A stretch of 64,000 nucleotides of DNA from Streptomyces sp. CB01635 (GCF_002803065.1 NZ_NNBL01000012.1:155893-219892), one strand, 5' to 3'. Counted from the first letter of the stretch, positions 43,826 through 55,266 are shown. Notes: generated by a model not told the origin, from the sequence alone. Numbers and translations are program-made.

Positions 43826-44787
43826 GCGGGAAGTACCTGGTCACCGGCGGTGCGGGATATGTGGGCAGCGTGGTCGCGCAGCACCTGGTCGAGGCGGGGC
43901 ACGACGTCACCGTCCTCGACAACCTCTCGACCGGCTTCCGCGAGGGCGTGCCCGCCGGGGTGACGTTCATCGAGGGCGACATCCGCGACGCCGCCAAGTG
44001 GCTCGACCCGTCCTTCGACGCCGTCCTCCACTTCGCCGCGTTCTCCCAGGTCGGCGAGTCCGTCGTGAAGCCCGAGAAGTACTGGGACAACAACGTCGGC
44101 GGCACCATGGCGCTCCTCGCCGCGATGCGCTCGGCGGACGTGCGCAAGCTCGTCTTCTCCTCCACGGCGGCGACGTACGGGGAGCCCGTCAGCACCCCCA
44201 TCACGGAGTCCGACCCCACCGCCCCCACCTCCCCCTACGGCGCCTCCAAGCTCGCCGTCGACCACATGATCACCGGGGAGGCGGCCGCGCACGGCCTGGC
44301 CGCCGTGTCGCTGCGCTACTTCAACGTCGCGGGCGCCTACGGCAGCTGCGGCGAGCGCCACGACCCCGAGTCGCACCTCATCCCGCTCGTCCTCCAGGTC
44401 GCCCAGGGCCGGCGCGACGCGATCTCCGTCTTCGGCGACGACTACCCGACGCCCGACGGCACCTGCGTGCGCGACTACATCCACGTCGCCGACCTCGCCG
44501 AGGCCCACCTGCTCGCCCTCGACGCCGCCCGCCCTGCCGAGCACCTCATCTGCAACCTCGGCAACGGCAACGGCTTCTCCGTGCGCGAGGTCATCGAGAC
44601 CGTCCGCCAGGTGACCGGCCACCCGATCCCCGAGGTCACCGCCCCGCGCCGCGGCGGCGACCCGGCCGTCCTCGTCGCCTCCGCCGCCACCGCGCGCGAG
44701 CGCCTCGGCTGGAACCCGTCCCGCGCGGACCTCGCGGGAATCGTCGCCGACGCCTGGGCCTTCGCCCAGGCACGCCAGGAGGGGTAA
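43822..44787 (+). CDS. galE: UDP-glucose 4-epimerase
   Basis: A 321-residue extended SDR that interconverts UDP-galactose and UDP-glucose with bound NAD+. Motifs: YLVTGGAGYVGSVVAQHL, VLDNLSTG, the active-site Ser in FSSTAATYGEP and YGASKLA (YxxxK), and CVRDYIHVADLA. It overlaps the galT stop (ATGA) and is followed by galK after 3 bp. Confidence 0.93.
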   Translation: MSGKYLVTGGAGYVGSVVAQHLVEAGHDVTVLDNLSTGFREGVPAGVTFIEGDIRDAAKWLDPSFDAVLHFAAFSQVGESVVKPEKYWDNNVGGTMALLAAMRSADVRKLVFSSTAATYGEPVSTPITESDPTAPTSPYGASKLAVDHMITGEAAAHGLAAVSLRYFNVAGAYGSCGERHDPESHLIPLVLQVAQGRRDAISVFGDDYPTPDGTCVRDYIHVADLAEAHLLALDAARPAEHLICNLGNGNGFSVREVIETVRQVTGHPIPEVTAPRRGGDPAVLVASAATARERLGWNPSRADLAGIVADAWAFAQARQEG

Positions 44788-44790
44788 GTC

Positions 44791-45963
44791 ATGTCCGTCG
44801 CCTCGCAGTTCAGCGATCTGTACGGATACGAGCCCGAGGGGGTCTGGGCCGCGCCCGGACGCGTGAACCTCATCGGCGAGTACACCGACTTCAACGAGGG
44901 CTTCGTGATGCCGCTCGCGCTGCCGCACACCGCGGTGGCCGCCGTCGCGCGCCGCGCCGACGGCGTCCTGCGGCTGCACTCCGCGGACATCGACGCGCCG
45001 ATCGCCGAACTGCGGGCCGACGAACTGACCCCGCTCTCCGAGTTCGGGCAGGGCGGCTGGGCCGCGTACCTGGCGGGCGTCGTATGGGCGCTGCGCGAGG
45101 CCGGGCACACCGTCACCGGGGCCGACATCCACCTCGCGTCTACCGTGCCGACCGGCGCGGGCCTGTCCTCGTCGGCCGCACTCGAAGTCGTCACCGCGCT
45201 CGCGCTCAACGACCTCTTCGAACTGGGGCTCACCGGGCCCGAATTGGCGCGGATCGCGCAGCGTGCCGAGAACGACTTCGTGCGCGTGCCCTGCGGGATC
45301 ATGGACCAGATGGCGTCGGCGTGCGCCACCGAGGGCCACGTCCTGCACCTGGACTGCCGCGACCTGTCCACCCGCCAGGTCCCCTTCGACCTGGCCGCGC
45401 AGGGCCTCCAGCTGCTCGTCGTCGACACCCGCGTCAAGCACGAGCTGGGCGACGGCGCGTACGCGGAGCGCCGAGCGGGCTGTGAAGAGGGCGCCCGCGC
45501 GCTCGGCGTCTCGCACCTGCGCGACGTGTCGTACGCCGAACTGCCCGAAACCCTGGCCAAGTTGGCGGACCTCACCGATGAACGGGTCGTGCGCTACGTC
45601 CGCCACATCGTCTGCGACGACCACCGCGTCGAGCGGGTCATCGAGCTTCTCGACGCCGGTGACGTACGGGCGATCGGCCCGGTCCTCACCGAGGGCCACG
45701 TCTCGCTCCGCGACGACCTGCGCATCTCCTGCGCCGAGCTGGACCTGGTCGTGGACACCGCGAACGCGTCGGGCGCGCTCGGCGCCCGGATGACGGGCGG
45801 TGGCTTCGGCGGCTCCGCGATCGTCCTGGTGGAGGAGCCGGACGCGGACGCGGTGACGAAGTCGATCACGGAGGCGTTCGCTTCGGCGGGCTACACGGCC
45901 CCGCGCGTCTTCCCTGCGGTCCCGTCGGCGGGCGCCCACAAACTCACCCCAGGCGCTTCGTAG
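44791..45963 (+). CDS. galK: Galactokinase
   Basis: A 390-residue GHMP kinase that phosphorylates galactose at C1 with ATP. The signature GRVNLIGEYTDFNEGFVMPL, the ATP loop VPTGAGLSSSAALEVV, and MTGGGFGGSAIVLV are present. The last gene of galTEK. Its final codons (LTPGAS and stop) lie in a decayed copy of the end of the neighbouring acetyltransferase gene, so the C-terminus has been altered by that duplication; the enzyme core is intact. Confidence 0.93.
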   Translation: MSVASQFSDLYGYEPEGVWAAPGRVNLIGEYTDFNEGFVMPLALPHTAVAAVARRADGVLRLHSADIDAPIAELRADELTPLSEFGQGGWAAYLAGVVWALREAGHTVTGADIHLASTVPTGAGLSSSAALEVVTALALNDLFELGLTGPELARIAQRAENDFVRVPCGIMDQMASACATEGHVLHLDCRDLSTRQVPFDLAAQGLQLLVVDTRVKHELGDGAYAERRAGCEEGARALGVSHLRDVSYAELPETLAKLADLTDERVVRYVRHIVCDDHRVERVIELLDAGDVRAIGPVLTEGHVSLRDDLRISCAELDLVVDTANASGALGARMTGGGFGGSAIVLVEEPDADAVTKSITEAFASAGYTAPRVFPAVPSAGAHKLTPGAS

Positions 45964-45999
45964 GAGTGAACTCCTTGATCCCCGGGCGGGTGGTCGGGG
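45943..45999 (-). pseudogene. Decayed duplicate of the 3' end of the GNAT gene
   Basis: The sequence from CTCACCCCAGGCGCTTCG to GGTGGTCGGGG is a near copy of 46051-46106, which ends the GNAT gene below. In the copy, the minus-strand reading GIKEFTPTKRL matches GIKEFTLTKRLG, but an extra G in CCCGGGG breaks the frame and the rest of the gene is missing. The galK stop codon is inside it. Confidence 0.75.
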
Positions 46000-46051
46000 C
46001 TGTGCCCGATGGTGCGCTCCGCGCATGATTTGCCGCGTGGGCGGGGCGTGC

Positions 46052-46495
46052 TCATCCCAGGCGCTTGGTGAGCGTGAACTCCTTGATCCCGGGCGGGTAG
46101 TCGGGGATCACGCACACCAGCTCGTAGCCGTGCTGGCGGTAGAAGCCCGGCGCCTGGAAGTCCCAGGTTTCCACTCGGGCTCCGTGGCAGGCGCGGTCCT
46201 CGTGGGCGATGCGTTCCGCCTCCGCGAGGAGGCGGGAGCCGAGGCCTTTCGCGCGGTGGTGGTCGTCCACCCAGAGCAGGTTCACGTGGAGCCAGGTCGC
46301 CCAGGTGTGCCCGTCCAGGCCGCCGGCGATCTCGCCGCTCTCGTCCAACGCCCAGACCTGGAGCGGCACTTCACGTTCCTCGGGCGTCCCCCGCAGCGAC
46401 CTGAGCTCCGCCGACGCCGCGGTATTCGCCTCCCGCAGCCGGAAGTGAAGAAGATCGCGCCGCTGTTTGTCGACTTCTGTCTCAATACGAAACAT
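46052..46495 (-). CDS. GNAT family N-acetyltransferase
   Basis: A 147-residue GNAT protein. Seen are HVNLLWVDDHHRAKGLGSRL (acetyl-CoA loop, RAKGLGS), LLAEAERIAHEDRACHGARV, and the C-terminal FYRQHGYELVCVIPDYPPG typical of a YhbS/GNAT group. ATG 46495 follows GGTGAGG; the frame extends upstream to 46534. The substrate is unknown. A decayed duplicate of its last ~55 bp lies just downstream, next to galK. Confidence 0.85.
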   Translation of the reverse strand: MFRIETEVDKQRRDLLHFRLREANTAASAELRSLRGTPEEREVPLQVWALDESGEIAGGLDGHTWATWLHVNLLWVDDHHRAKGLGSRLLAEAERIAHEDRACHGARVETWDFQAPGFYRQHGYELVCVIPDYPPGIKEFTLTKRLG

Positions 46496-46774
46496 ACGCC
46501 TCACCATAAACGCGCAGGCCAACCAGTTCTGCAAATTGCCTTCCGCTCCTGGCCCGCGGCCCTACTCTGAGCACAGCACCGGTGGGGGCCGGTGCTGATC
46601 AGGGGGCGAGACAGCCGGGTACGACGCCCGGAGCGGGGGTGGCGGTACGAGCACGGCGGCGGCCGTGCGACTGCGACGACCTGCCTCTTCGGGCGCCGTA
46701 CCTGTGCCGGACAGCCTCCCGGCGCCGGGGAATCCCCTGCTCCGCGAGGAGCTGTGGGGGAGGGGGTTATACAC
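46496..46774 (+). other. Leader region of the LuxR-type regulator gene
   Basis: This 279-bp spacer contains a CAGCACCGG-N6-CCGGTGCTG hairpin (46574-46597) and a very GC-rich stretch with several short in-frame codons before the start at 46775. No protein or RNA family is recognised. The purine block GGGGGAGGGGG at 46756-46766 is the ribosome site. Confidence 0.4.
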
Positions 46775-47524
46775 GTGGTTCGCATCCGAGTCTTGGTCGT
46801 CGACGACCACCGCATCTTCGCCGAGTCGCTCGCCGCGGCTCTCGCCGCCGAGCCCGACGTGGACGTGTCCGCGGCCGGCAGCGGCCCCGCCGCACTGCGC
46901 TGCATGGACCGCGCGGCGGCGGAAGGGCGCCGGTTCGACGTCCTCCTCGTCGACGCCGATCTGGGAGCGGCCCTGCACGGCCCGCGCCCTGCGACGGCAG
47001 TGCCCGACACGGCGCCCGGCCAGGACGGCCTGGTCGACGGGATCTCCCTGGTGGCGGGCGTCCGTTCGGGCCAGCCCACCGTGCGGACCGTGGTGCTCGC
47101 CGAGAAGGACGACCCGCGCCGCGCGGCCCTCGCGCTCCAGGCGGGCGCCTCCGGCTGGGTCGCCAAGGACTGCTCGCTCTCGCGGCTGCTCACGGTCATC
47201 CGGGGCGTCCTGCGCGACGAGACACATCTGCCGCCCGCCCTGCTCACGAGCGTTCTGCGGGAGCTGACCGCGGCCCGCAAGCACCGCACCGACTCCGAGC
47301 GGCTGGTGGAGTCCCTGACGCCGCGTGAGCGCGAGGTGTTGCGCTGCATGGTCGCGGGCCTCGGCCGCAAGGCGGTCGCCGAGCGCCTCTTCCTGTCCCC
47401 GCACACGGTCCGTACACACATGCAGAACGTGCTGGGCAAGCTCGGGGTCCACTCCACGCTCGCGGCGGTGGCGCTGGCGCGCAGGGCCGGGGTCGGGCCC
47501 GCGGACCTGGAAGCGGCGTCCTAG
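46775..47524 (+). CDS. LuxR/NarL family response regulator
   Basis: A 249-residue response regulator. The receiver has VLVVDDHRIFAESLA, the phosphoacceptor Asp60 in FDVLLVDADLG, and the switch Lys in GASGWVAKD, so unlike the regulator at 39459 it can be phosphorylated. The HTH is LTPREREVLRCMVAGLGRKA, then FLSPHTVRTHMQNVLGKLGV. An unusual insert of about 20 residues (ALHGPRPATAVPDTAPGQDG) follows the phosphosite. No kinase gene is adjacent. GTG 46775 is supported by the purine-rich site upstream; the open frame goes back to 46592. Confidence 0.88.
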   Translation: MVRIRVLVVDDHRIFAESLAAALAAEPDVDVSAAGSGPAALRCMDRAAAEGRRFDVLLVDADLGAALHGPRPATAVPDTAPGQDGLVDGISLVAGVRSGQPTVRTVVLAEKDDPRRAALALQAGASGWVAKDCSLSRLLTVIRGVLRDETHLPPALLTSVLRELTAARKHRTDSERLVESLTPREREVLRCMVAGLGRKAVAERLFLSPHTVRTHMQNVLGKLGVHSTLAAVALARRAGVGPADLEAAS

Positions 47525-47565
47525 GAACAAGAACCCGTACGACCGGGGCCCAGGGTCTGACGGTC

Positions 47566-48063
47566 CTAGCCGGGGATGTTGTCGAACGGCGCGGTCAACT
47601 GCCGCAGCAGTCCCGCCAGTTCGCCGCGCTGGGTGCGGGACAGCTCCGCGAGGATCGCCCGCTCCTGCGCGAGGAGGCCGGCGAGCGCCTGGTCGGCGCG
47701 GTCCTGCCCCTCGGTGGTCAGCCGCACCAGGACGCCGCGTCGGTCGCTCGGGTCGGGGAGGCGCTCCACGAGACCCTTCTTGGCGAGCCGGTCGATACGG
47801 TTCGTCATCGTGCCGGAGGTGACGAGGGTCTGTGTGAGGAGCTGTCCGGGGGAGAGCTGATAGGGGGCGCCGGCCCGCCGAAGGGACGTCAGTACGTCGA
47901 ACTCCCACGGCTCCAGCTGGTGCTCGGCGAACGCCAGGCGCCGGGCCCGGTCAAGATGACGCGCCAGCCTGCTGACCCGACTGAGCACCTCTAGGGGCTC
48001 CACGTCGAGGTCAGGGCGCTCTCGGCGCCACGCTGCGACCAGCCGGTCGACCTCGTCCTCCAT
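47566..48063 (-). CDS. MarR family transcriptional regulator
   Basis: A 165-residue winged-helix regulator with the MarR core (LEPWEFDVLTSLRRAGAPYQ, then LLTQTLVTSGTMTNRIDRLA and the wing VERLPDPSDRRGVLVRLT). The C-terminal helices give dimerisation. ATG 48063 begins the conserved part; the frame runs upstream to 48162. It is divergent from the methyltransferase gene, with a palindrome between them that carries the forward -35 box, so it likely represses that gene and itself. Confidence 0.88.
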   Translation of the reverse strand: MEDEVDRLVAAWRRERPDLDVEPLEVLSRVSRLARHLDRARRLAFAEHQLEPWEFDVLTSLRRAGAPYQLSPGQLLTQTLVTSGTMTNRIDRLAKKGLVERLPDPSDRRGVLVRLTTEGQDRADQALAGLLAQERAILAELSRTQRGELAGLLRQLTAPFDNIPG

Positions 48064-48111
48064 GACGATCAGTCTAGTGGGTCCCTCGACATGAAGTCTC
48101 TTGAATTCAAC

Positions 48112-48129
48112 TATCTTGACATCGAGATA
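48112..48129. promoter_or_regulatory. MarR operator candidate overlapping a -35 box
   Basis: TATCTTGACATCGAGATA is an 18-bp near-palindrome of the ATCTTGAxxTCAAGAT form common for MarR proteins. It contains TTGACA (48116-48121), a consensus -35 element for the plus strand. Binding would therefore block transcription of the methyltransferase gene. Confidence 0.65.
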
Positions 48130-48152
48130 AATCCGGGAGGATGCTGGCCGCC

Positions 48153-48944
48153 ATGAGCGCACCCACCTGGGACCCCCAGCAGTATCTCCGCCACGCGGAC
48201 CACCGCACCCGCCCCTTCGCCGACCTCCTCGCCCGCGTCAAGGGCGACCCGGCGAGGATCGCCGACCTCGGCTGCGGCGCGGGCAACGTCACCGCCCTGC
48301 TCGCCCAGCGCTGGCCGAAGGCGAGGATCACCGGCTACGACAACTCCCCGCAGATGCTGGAGAAGGCAGCGGCCCACGCTACCGACCTCCTCGACTTCGC
48401 CCCCGCCGACGCGGCCACCTGGACCCCCGCCGAGCCCTTCGACCTGATCGTCTCCAACGCCCTGCTCCAATGGGTCCCAGGCCACACCGACCGCTTCCCC
48501 GACTGGCTGGCCGGCATCGCCCCCGGCGGCACGTTCGCCTTCCAGGTCCCCGGCAACTTCGACGCTCCCAGCCACGTACTGATGCGCGAACTCGCCCGGT
48601 CGGCGCGGTGGCGGGACCGGCTCGGCGACACACTGCGCCACGCGGACGCCGTCCACACCCCCGAGCAGTACCTGAACAAGCTCACCGCGCTCGGCTGCGA
48701 CGCGGACGTCTGGGAGACGACGTATCTGCATCTCCTCCAGGGCGAGGACCCGGTCCTCGACTGGGTCAAGGGCACGGGCCTGCGCCCCGTCCTGACCGCC
48801 CTCGCGGACGACCCGCAGGCCACGGACGAATTCCTGACCGACTACCGCGCCCAGCTCCGCACCGCCTACCCCGCGACACCGCAGGGCACGGTCTTCCCCT
48901 TCCGCCGCCTGTTCGCGGTGGCCCGCAAACCGGCGGACACCTGA
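48153..48944 (+). CDS. tam: Trans-aconitate 2-methyltransferase
   Basis: A 263-residue class I SAM methyltransferase. It has the Tam-type start (WDPQQYLRHADHRTRPFADL), the SAM motif IADLGCGAGNVTALLA, ITGYDNSPQMLEKA, and ALLQWVPGH, then the longer C-terminal part (LTALGCDADVWETTYLHLLQ) of the family. Tam esterifies trans-aconitate, a spontaneous inhibitor of aconitase. The ATG at 48153 is followed by the conserved part; ATG 48141 in the same frame touches the GGGAGG block and is less likely. Confidence 0.88.
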   Translation: MSAPTWDPQQYLRHADHRTRPFADLLARVKGDPARIADLGCGAGNVTALLAQRWPKARITGYDNSPQMLEKAAAHATDLLDFAPADAATWTPAEPFDLIVSNALLQWVPGHTDRFPDWLAGIAPGGTFAFQVPGNFDAPSHVLMRELARSARWRDRLGDTLRHADAVHTPEQYLNKLTALGCDADVWETTYLHLLQGEDPVLDWVKGTGLRPVLTALADDPQATDEFLTDYRAQLRTAYPATPQGTVFPFRRLFAVARKPADT

Positions 48945-49348
48945 TGCTCCGTGCCCTGGACCACGTACAGCTCGCCGCCCCCGCGGGATCCGAGGACGCG
49001 CTGCGCCGGTTCTACGGGGACGCGCTCGGCATGACGGAGACGCCGAAGCCCCCGGCGCTCGTGGCGCGCGGGGGCTGCTGGTTCGAAGCGGGCCAGGTGC
49101 GGCTGCACCTGGGAATCGAGCGGGCCCCCGCCGGAGACGGAAGCCGAAAATGTCGCAGTCGGCCGGCCAGCAAGGCCCACCTGGGACTACGGGTCGCGGG
49201 GATCGAGACGTACGCGGCGCGGCTCGCGGCGCACGGCGTGAGGATCACCTGGGACGGGGACCTGCCGGGCCACCGCCGCTTCTACGCCGACGACCCCGTG
49301 GGCAACCGGCTCGAATTCCTCGAACCGGTCACCCCCGACGCTCCCTAG
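48944..49348 (+). CDS. VOC/glyoxalase family protein
   Basis: A 134-residue vicinal-oxygen-chelate protein with one beta-alpha-beta-beta-beta repeat pair: RALDHVQLAAPAGSEDALRR, FYGDALGMTE, then ETYAARLAAHGVRITWDGDL, FYADDPVGNRLEFLEP. The His, Glu metal-type positions are present. It starts as TGATG over the tam stop. Near residue 62-72 (about 49128-49163) an extra stretch GDGSRKCRS interrupts the usual loop, with lower GC than its surroundings. The substrate is unknown. Confidence 0.85.
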   Translation: MLRALDHVQLAAPAGSEDALRRFYGDALGMTETPKPPALVARGGCWFEAGQVRLHLGIERAPAGDGSRKCRSRPASKAHLGLRVAGIETYAARLAAHGVRITWDGDLPGHRRFYADDPVGNRLEFLEPVTPDAP

Positions 49349-50028
49349 CTCTTGCGGTGCCCTATCAGCCGCGGCTTCGGCTCCAGACCGTCCAGGCCGT
49401 GCCACGCCAGGTTCACCAGGTGCGCGGCGACCTCGGCCTTCTTCGGCTTACGGGCGTCCAGCCACCACTGGCCCGTGAGGGCGACCATGCCGACCAGCGC
49501 CTGCGCGTACAGCGGCGCCAGCTTCGGGTCGAAGCCGCGGTTCTTGAACTCGCGGCCCAGGATGTCCTCGACCTGCGTCGCGATGTCGGAGATCAGCGAG
49601 GCGAACGAGCCCGTGGACTGCGGGATCGGGGAGTCGCGGACCAGGATGCGGAAGCCGTCCGTGTACTCCTCGATGTAGTCGAGGAGCGCGAAGGCGGCCT
49701 GCTCGCACAGTTCGCGCGGGTGCCCGGCCGTCAGGGAGCCGGTCACCATGTCGAGGAGCTGGCGCATCTCACGGTCCACGACGACCGCGTACAGGCCCTC
49801 CTTGCCGCCGAAGTGCTCGTACACCACCGGCTTGGAGACTCCGGCCTTCGCCGCGATCTCCTCCACCGACGTGCCCTCGAAGCCCTTCGCGGCGAAGAGG
49901 GTGCGACCGATCTCGAGCAGCTGCTGGCGGCGTTCCGCACCGGTCATCCGGGTGCGGCGCGCGCGCCGGGGCTTGTCGTTGCCGGCTGGGCTCGCAGAGT
50001 TCGGATCGGTCGCCACGGGTTCCATCAT
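49345..50028 (-). CDS. TetR family transcriptional regulator
   Basis: A 227-residue TetR protein. The N-terminal tail is basic (RRARRTRMTGAERRQQLLEI), followed by the HTH LFAAKGFEGTSVEEIAAKAG and VSKPVVYEHFGGKEGLYAVV. The gene lies directly after the desaturase (stop of the latter overlaps this start), so both are one operon. Regulators in this place usually control the desaturase in response to acyl-CoA or membrane state (inference). Its 3' end meets the convergent VOC gene with a 4-base overlap. Confidence 0.88.
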   Translation of the reverse strand: MMEPVATDPNSASPAGNDKPRRARRTRMTGAERRQQLLEIGRTLFAAKGFEGTSVEEIAAKAGVSKPVVYEHFGGKEGLYAVVVDREMRQLLDMVTGSLTAGHPRELCEQAAFALLDYIEEYTDGFRILVRDSPIPQSTGSFASLISDIATQVEDILGREFKNRGFDPKLAPLYAQALVGMVALTGQWWLDARKPKKAEVAAHLVNLAWHGLDGLEPKPRLIGHRKS

Positions 50029-51020
50029 GCCGCGTCAGCGGCCTGCGGCTTGCGGCGGGAGTCGATCCGCTCCTTCGACGGCCAGCGCACGTCACGCGCC
50101 CAGCCCAGCTGCTCGAACCAGCGGATCAGCCGCGCGGACGAGTCCACCTGGCCGCGCATCACACCGTGCCGCGCCGACGTCGGGTCCGCGTGGTGCAGGT
50201 TGTGCCACGACTCGCCGCACGACAGGACGGCCAGCCACCACACGTTGCCGGACTTGTCACGCGACTTGAAGGGCCGCTTGCCGACGGCGTGACAGATCGA
50301 GTTGATCGACCACGTGACGTGGTGCAGCAGCGCCACCCGCACCAGCGAGCCCCAGAAGAAGCCCGTGAACGCGCCCCACCACGACATCGTCGCCAGGCCG
50401 CCGATCAGCGCCGGCAGAGCCAGCGAGAGCATCGTCCAGAAAATGAACTGACGCGAGATCGCCCTTATGGCCGGATCGTTCACCAGATCGGGTGCGTACT
50501 TCTCCTGCGAAGTCTGCTCCTCGTCGAACATCCAGCCGATATGCGCCCACCACAGGCCCTTCATCAGGGCGGGCAGCGTCTCGCCGAACCTCCACGGCGA
50601 ATGCGGGTCGCCCTCCGCGTCGGAGAACTTGTGGTGCTTGCGGTGATCCGCCACCCAGCGCACGAGAGGACCTTCGACCGCCATCGAGCCGGCGACCGCC
50701 AGAGCGATCCGCAGCGGCCGATTCGCCTTGAAGGAACCATGCGTGAAATACCGGTGGAAGCCGATCGTGATGCCGTGGCAGCCCAGGTAGTAGAAGAACA
50801 CCAGGAGGCCGAGGTCGAGCCAGCTCACACCCCAGCCCCAGGCCAGCGGCACCGCCGCGACCAGCGCCAGGAACGGAACGGTGATGAAGAGCAGCAGCGC
50901 GAGCTGCTCCAGCGAACGCTTCTGCTCACCGCCGAGCGTGGCGGAGGGCAGCGAAGCGCCGGTCGAATCGCCCGACGACGCCTCCGGGACGTCATCGATC
51001 AGATCGGGGCTTGGTGTCAT
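50025..51020 (-). CDS. Acyl-CoA/fatty acid desaturase
   Basis: A 331-residue membrane di-iron desaturase. The three His boxes are complete: HRYFTH (89-94), HRKHH (126-130) and HNLHH (273-277). Four hydrophobic segments surround them. The enzyme puts a cis double bond (delta-9 type) in an acyl chain with O2 and electrons from a ferredoxin-type partner; this partner is not encoded nearby. It is first gene of the desaturase-TetR operon. Confidence 0.92.
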   Translation of the reverse strand: MTPSPDLIDDVPEASSGDSTGASLPSATLGGEQKRSLEQLALLLFITVPFLALVAAVPLAWGWGVSWLDLGLLVFFYYLGCHGITIGFHRYFTHGSFKANRPLRIALAVAGSMAVEGPLVRWVADHRKHHKFSDAEGDPHSPWRFGETLPALMKGLWWAHIGWMFDEEQTSQEKYAPDLVNDPAIRAISRQFIFWTMLSLALPALIGGLATMSWWGAFTGFFWGSLVRVALLHHVTWSINSICHAVGKRPFKSRDKSGNVWWLAVLSCGESWHNLHHADPTSARHGVMRGQVDSSARLIRWFEQLGWARDVRWPSKERIDSRRKPQAADAA

Positions 51021-51293
51021 GGGGCGTCCCCTGTGGGGTCGAGGGTTGAGACAGGTTTGAGAACGGGGATGTGATGCTGAGAACTTTTACTACGCGTCCG
51101 TAACCTACGGCGTCGTAAGTATGGCAGCGCGCAGGCGAGCGGCAAGAGGCCCGGAAACGGCCCTCACCGGCGGACACCTATCCTTGGAAACGGTCGGACA
51201 GCGCGGTCCGCTCTGTATCTCCACCCGGGACTCATACCCGGTTCCCGGGGTTTCCCTCCCAGACGTGCTTCAACACTGCAAGGAGCCGCACCT
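51021..51293. other. Divergent promoter region between the desaturase gene and ppc
   Basis: A 273-bp gap that should carry both promoters. It is AT-richer near 51060-51110 (TTTTACTACGCGTCCGTAACC), which contains an ACTACG...CGTAAC-like element. No ORF, strong hairpin or known motif is seen. Confidence 0.4.
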
Positions 51294-54032
<2,739 letters not shown>

Positions 54033-54058
54033 TCAACCAGTGGGGACATGACGGCAGT

Positions 54059-54514
54059 TCACCAGGTGAGCGTCGCGAACGCGGCACTCAGCAACGCGAC
54101 CCCGGTGGCTGCCGTCACCCATGCCCAGCGCGTCAGACGCAGCCCGCCCGCGATCACCACCGCGGCCAGCAGCAGCGCGCCGCCCAGCGGGACCCACGCG
54201 TGGAAGAAACCCGCAGCCCCCGAGCGCACCACCTCATCCGAGCCGGGCTTCACCACCACCGGGATACGCGCGCCCTTCTTCTCCGCGATCGACCGGTCGA
54301 TGACGACACGGGCGCGGGGCTGCGAACCCGGCGACAGAGGCGCGTAAGGGCCGGCGCACGTGCCGTCGGTGCACCGCGTCACCGTCATCGTGCCCCGCTC
54401 ACGGCCCTTGGTGAGCATCACGTGCTGCGCCGACGCCCAGGACGCCCGGACGCCCGCGGTCAGGATCAGCAGGGCCACGACCGCCATCGCGGCCCGCCGG
54501 GTGTACGAGAGCAT
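54059..54514 (-). CDS. Membrane protein of unknown function
   Basis: A 151-residue protein with an N-terminal helix (AAMAVVALLILTAGVRASWA), a ~75-residue extracytoplasmic part with a Cys pair (TRCTDGTCAGP), and two close C-terminal helices (VPLGGALLLAAVVIAGGL, WVTAATGVALLSAAFATL). The CTDGTC motif may form a disulfide. I do not recognise the family. It is convergent with ppc. Confidence 0.7.
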   Translation of the reverse strand: MLSYTRRAAMAVVALLILTAGVRASWASAQHVMLTKGRERGTMTVTRCTDGTCAGPYAPLSPGSQPRARVVIDRSIAEKKGARIPVVVKPGSDEVVRSGAAGFFHAWVPLGGALLLAAVVIAGGLRLTRWAWVTAATGVALLSAAFATLTW

Positions 54515-54620
54515 GGCGGCGATCCTTGGCCATGGCCCCGCGAAGAGTCAAGAAAAGCGGGCAGGTCCCGGTCGAGATGCCCGTGACCTGCCGAGATGCC
54601 CGGTCAACTCACTCGAGAGA

Positions 54621-55217
54621 TCAGGAGTTGTACGCGCTCTGCGCCCGCTCCAGACCCTCCGTGACCAGACACTCCACCGCGTCCGCCGCCCGGTCCACCA
54701 GGTAGTCCAGCTCCTTGCGCTCCGTCGACGAGAAGTCCTTCAGAACGAAGTCCGCCACCTGCATACGCCCCGGCGGACGCCCGATCCCGAACCGCACCCG
54801 GTGATAGTCCGCACCCATCGACTTCGTGATCGACTTCAGACCGTTGTGCCCGTTGTCGCCACCACCCAGCTTCAACCGCATCGTCCCGTAGTCGATGTCC
54901 AGCTCGTCATGGATCGCCACGGTGTTGCCGACCGGCACCTTGTAGAAATCCCGCAGACCCGTCACCGGACCACCCGACACGTTCATGAACGACATCGGCT
55001 TCGCCAGAATCACCCGGCGGTTCTGCGGACCCGGCGCACCGATCCGCCCCTCGAGCACCTGCGCCTGAGCCTTGCCGGCCCGCTTGAACTTGCCACCGAT
55101 CCGCTCCGCGAGCAGATCGGCCACCATGAAGCCCACGTTGTGCCGGTTCATCGCGTACTCGGGCCCGGGATTCCCGAGACCCACGATGAGCCAGGGGGCA
55201 GTGGCATCGGTCGTCAT
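54621..55217 (-). CDS. pth: Peptidyl-tRNA hydrolase
   Basis: A 198-residue Pth that frees peptides from prematurely released peptidyl-tRNA. Motifs: LIVGLGNPGPEYAMNRHNVG (with the catalytic His and Asn), KPMSFMNVSGGPV, HDELDIDYG (Asp) and GGGDNGHNGLKSI. The block pth - L25 - prs - glmU is a standard actinobacterial order. A strong terminator lies between L25 and this gene, so it needs its own promoter in the ~50 bp left or read-through. Confidence 0.95.
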   Translation of the reverse strand: MTTDATAPWLIVGLGNPGPEYAMNRHNVGFMVADLLAERIGGKFKRAGKAQAQVLEGRIGAPGPQNRRVILAKPMSFMNVSGGPVTGLRDFYKVPVGNTVAIHDELDIDYGTMRLKLGGGDNGHNGLKSITKSMGADYHRVRFGIGRPPGRMQVADFVLKDFSSTERKELDYLVDRAADAVECLVTEGLERAQSAYNS

Positions 55218-55266
55218 CGGGACCGCGTCTCCTCACGTACAACAGACGGACACGAACATGAAAAAA

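Noticed and set aside
43684..46026. 780-codon minus-strand frame opposite galT, galE and galK
   Set aside because: Antisense frame; the plus-strand genes have full catalytic motifs and coupled starts.
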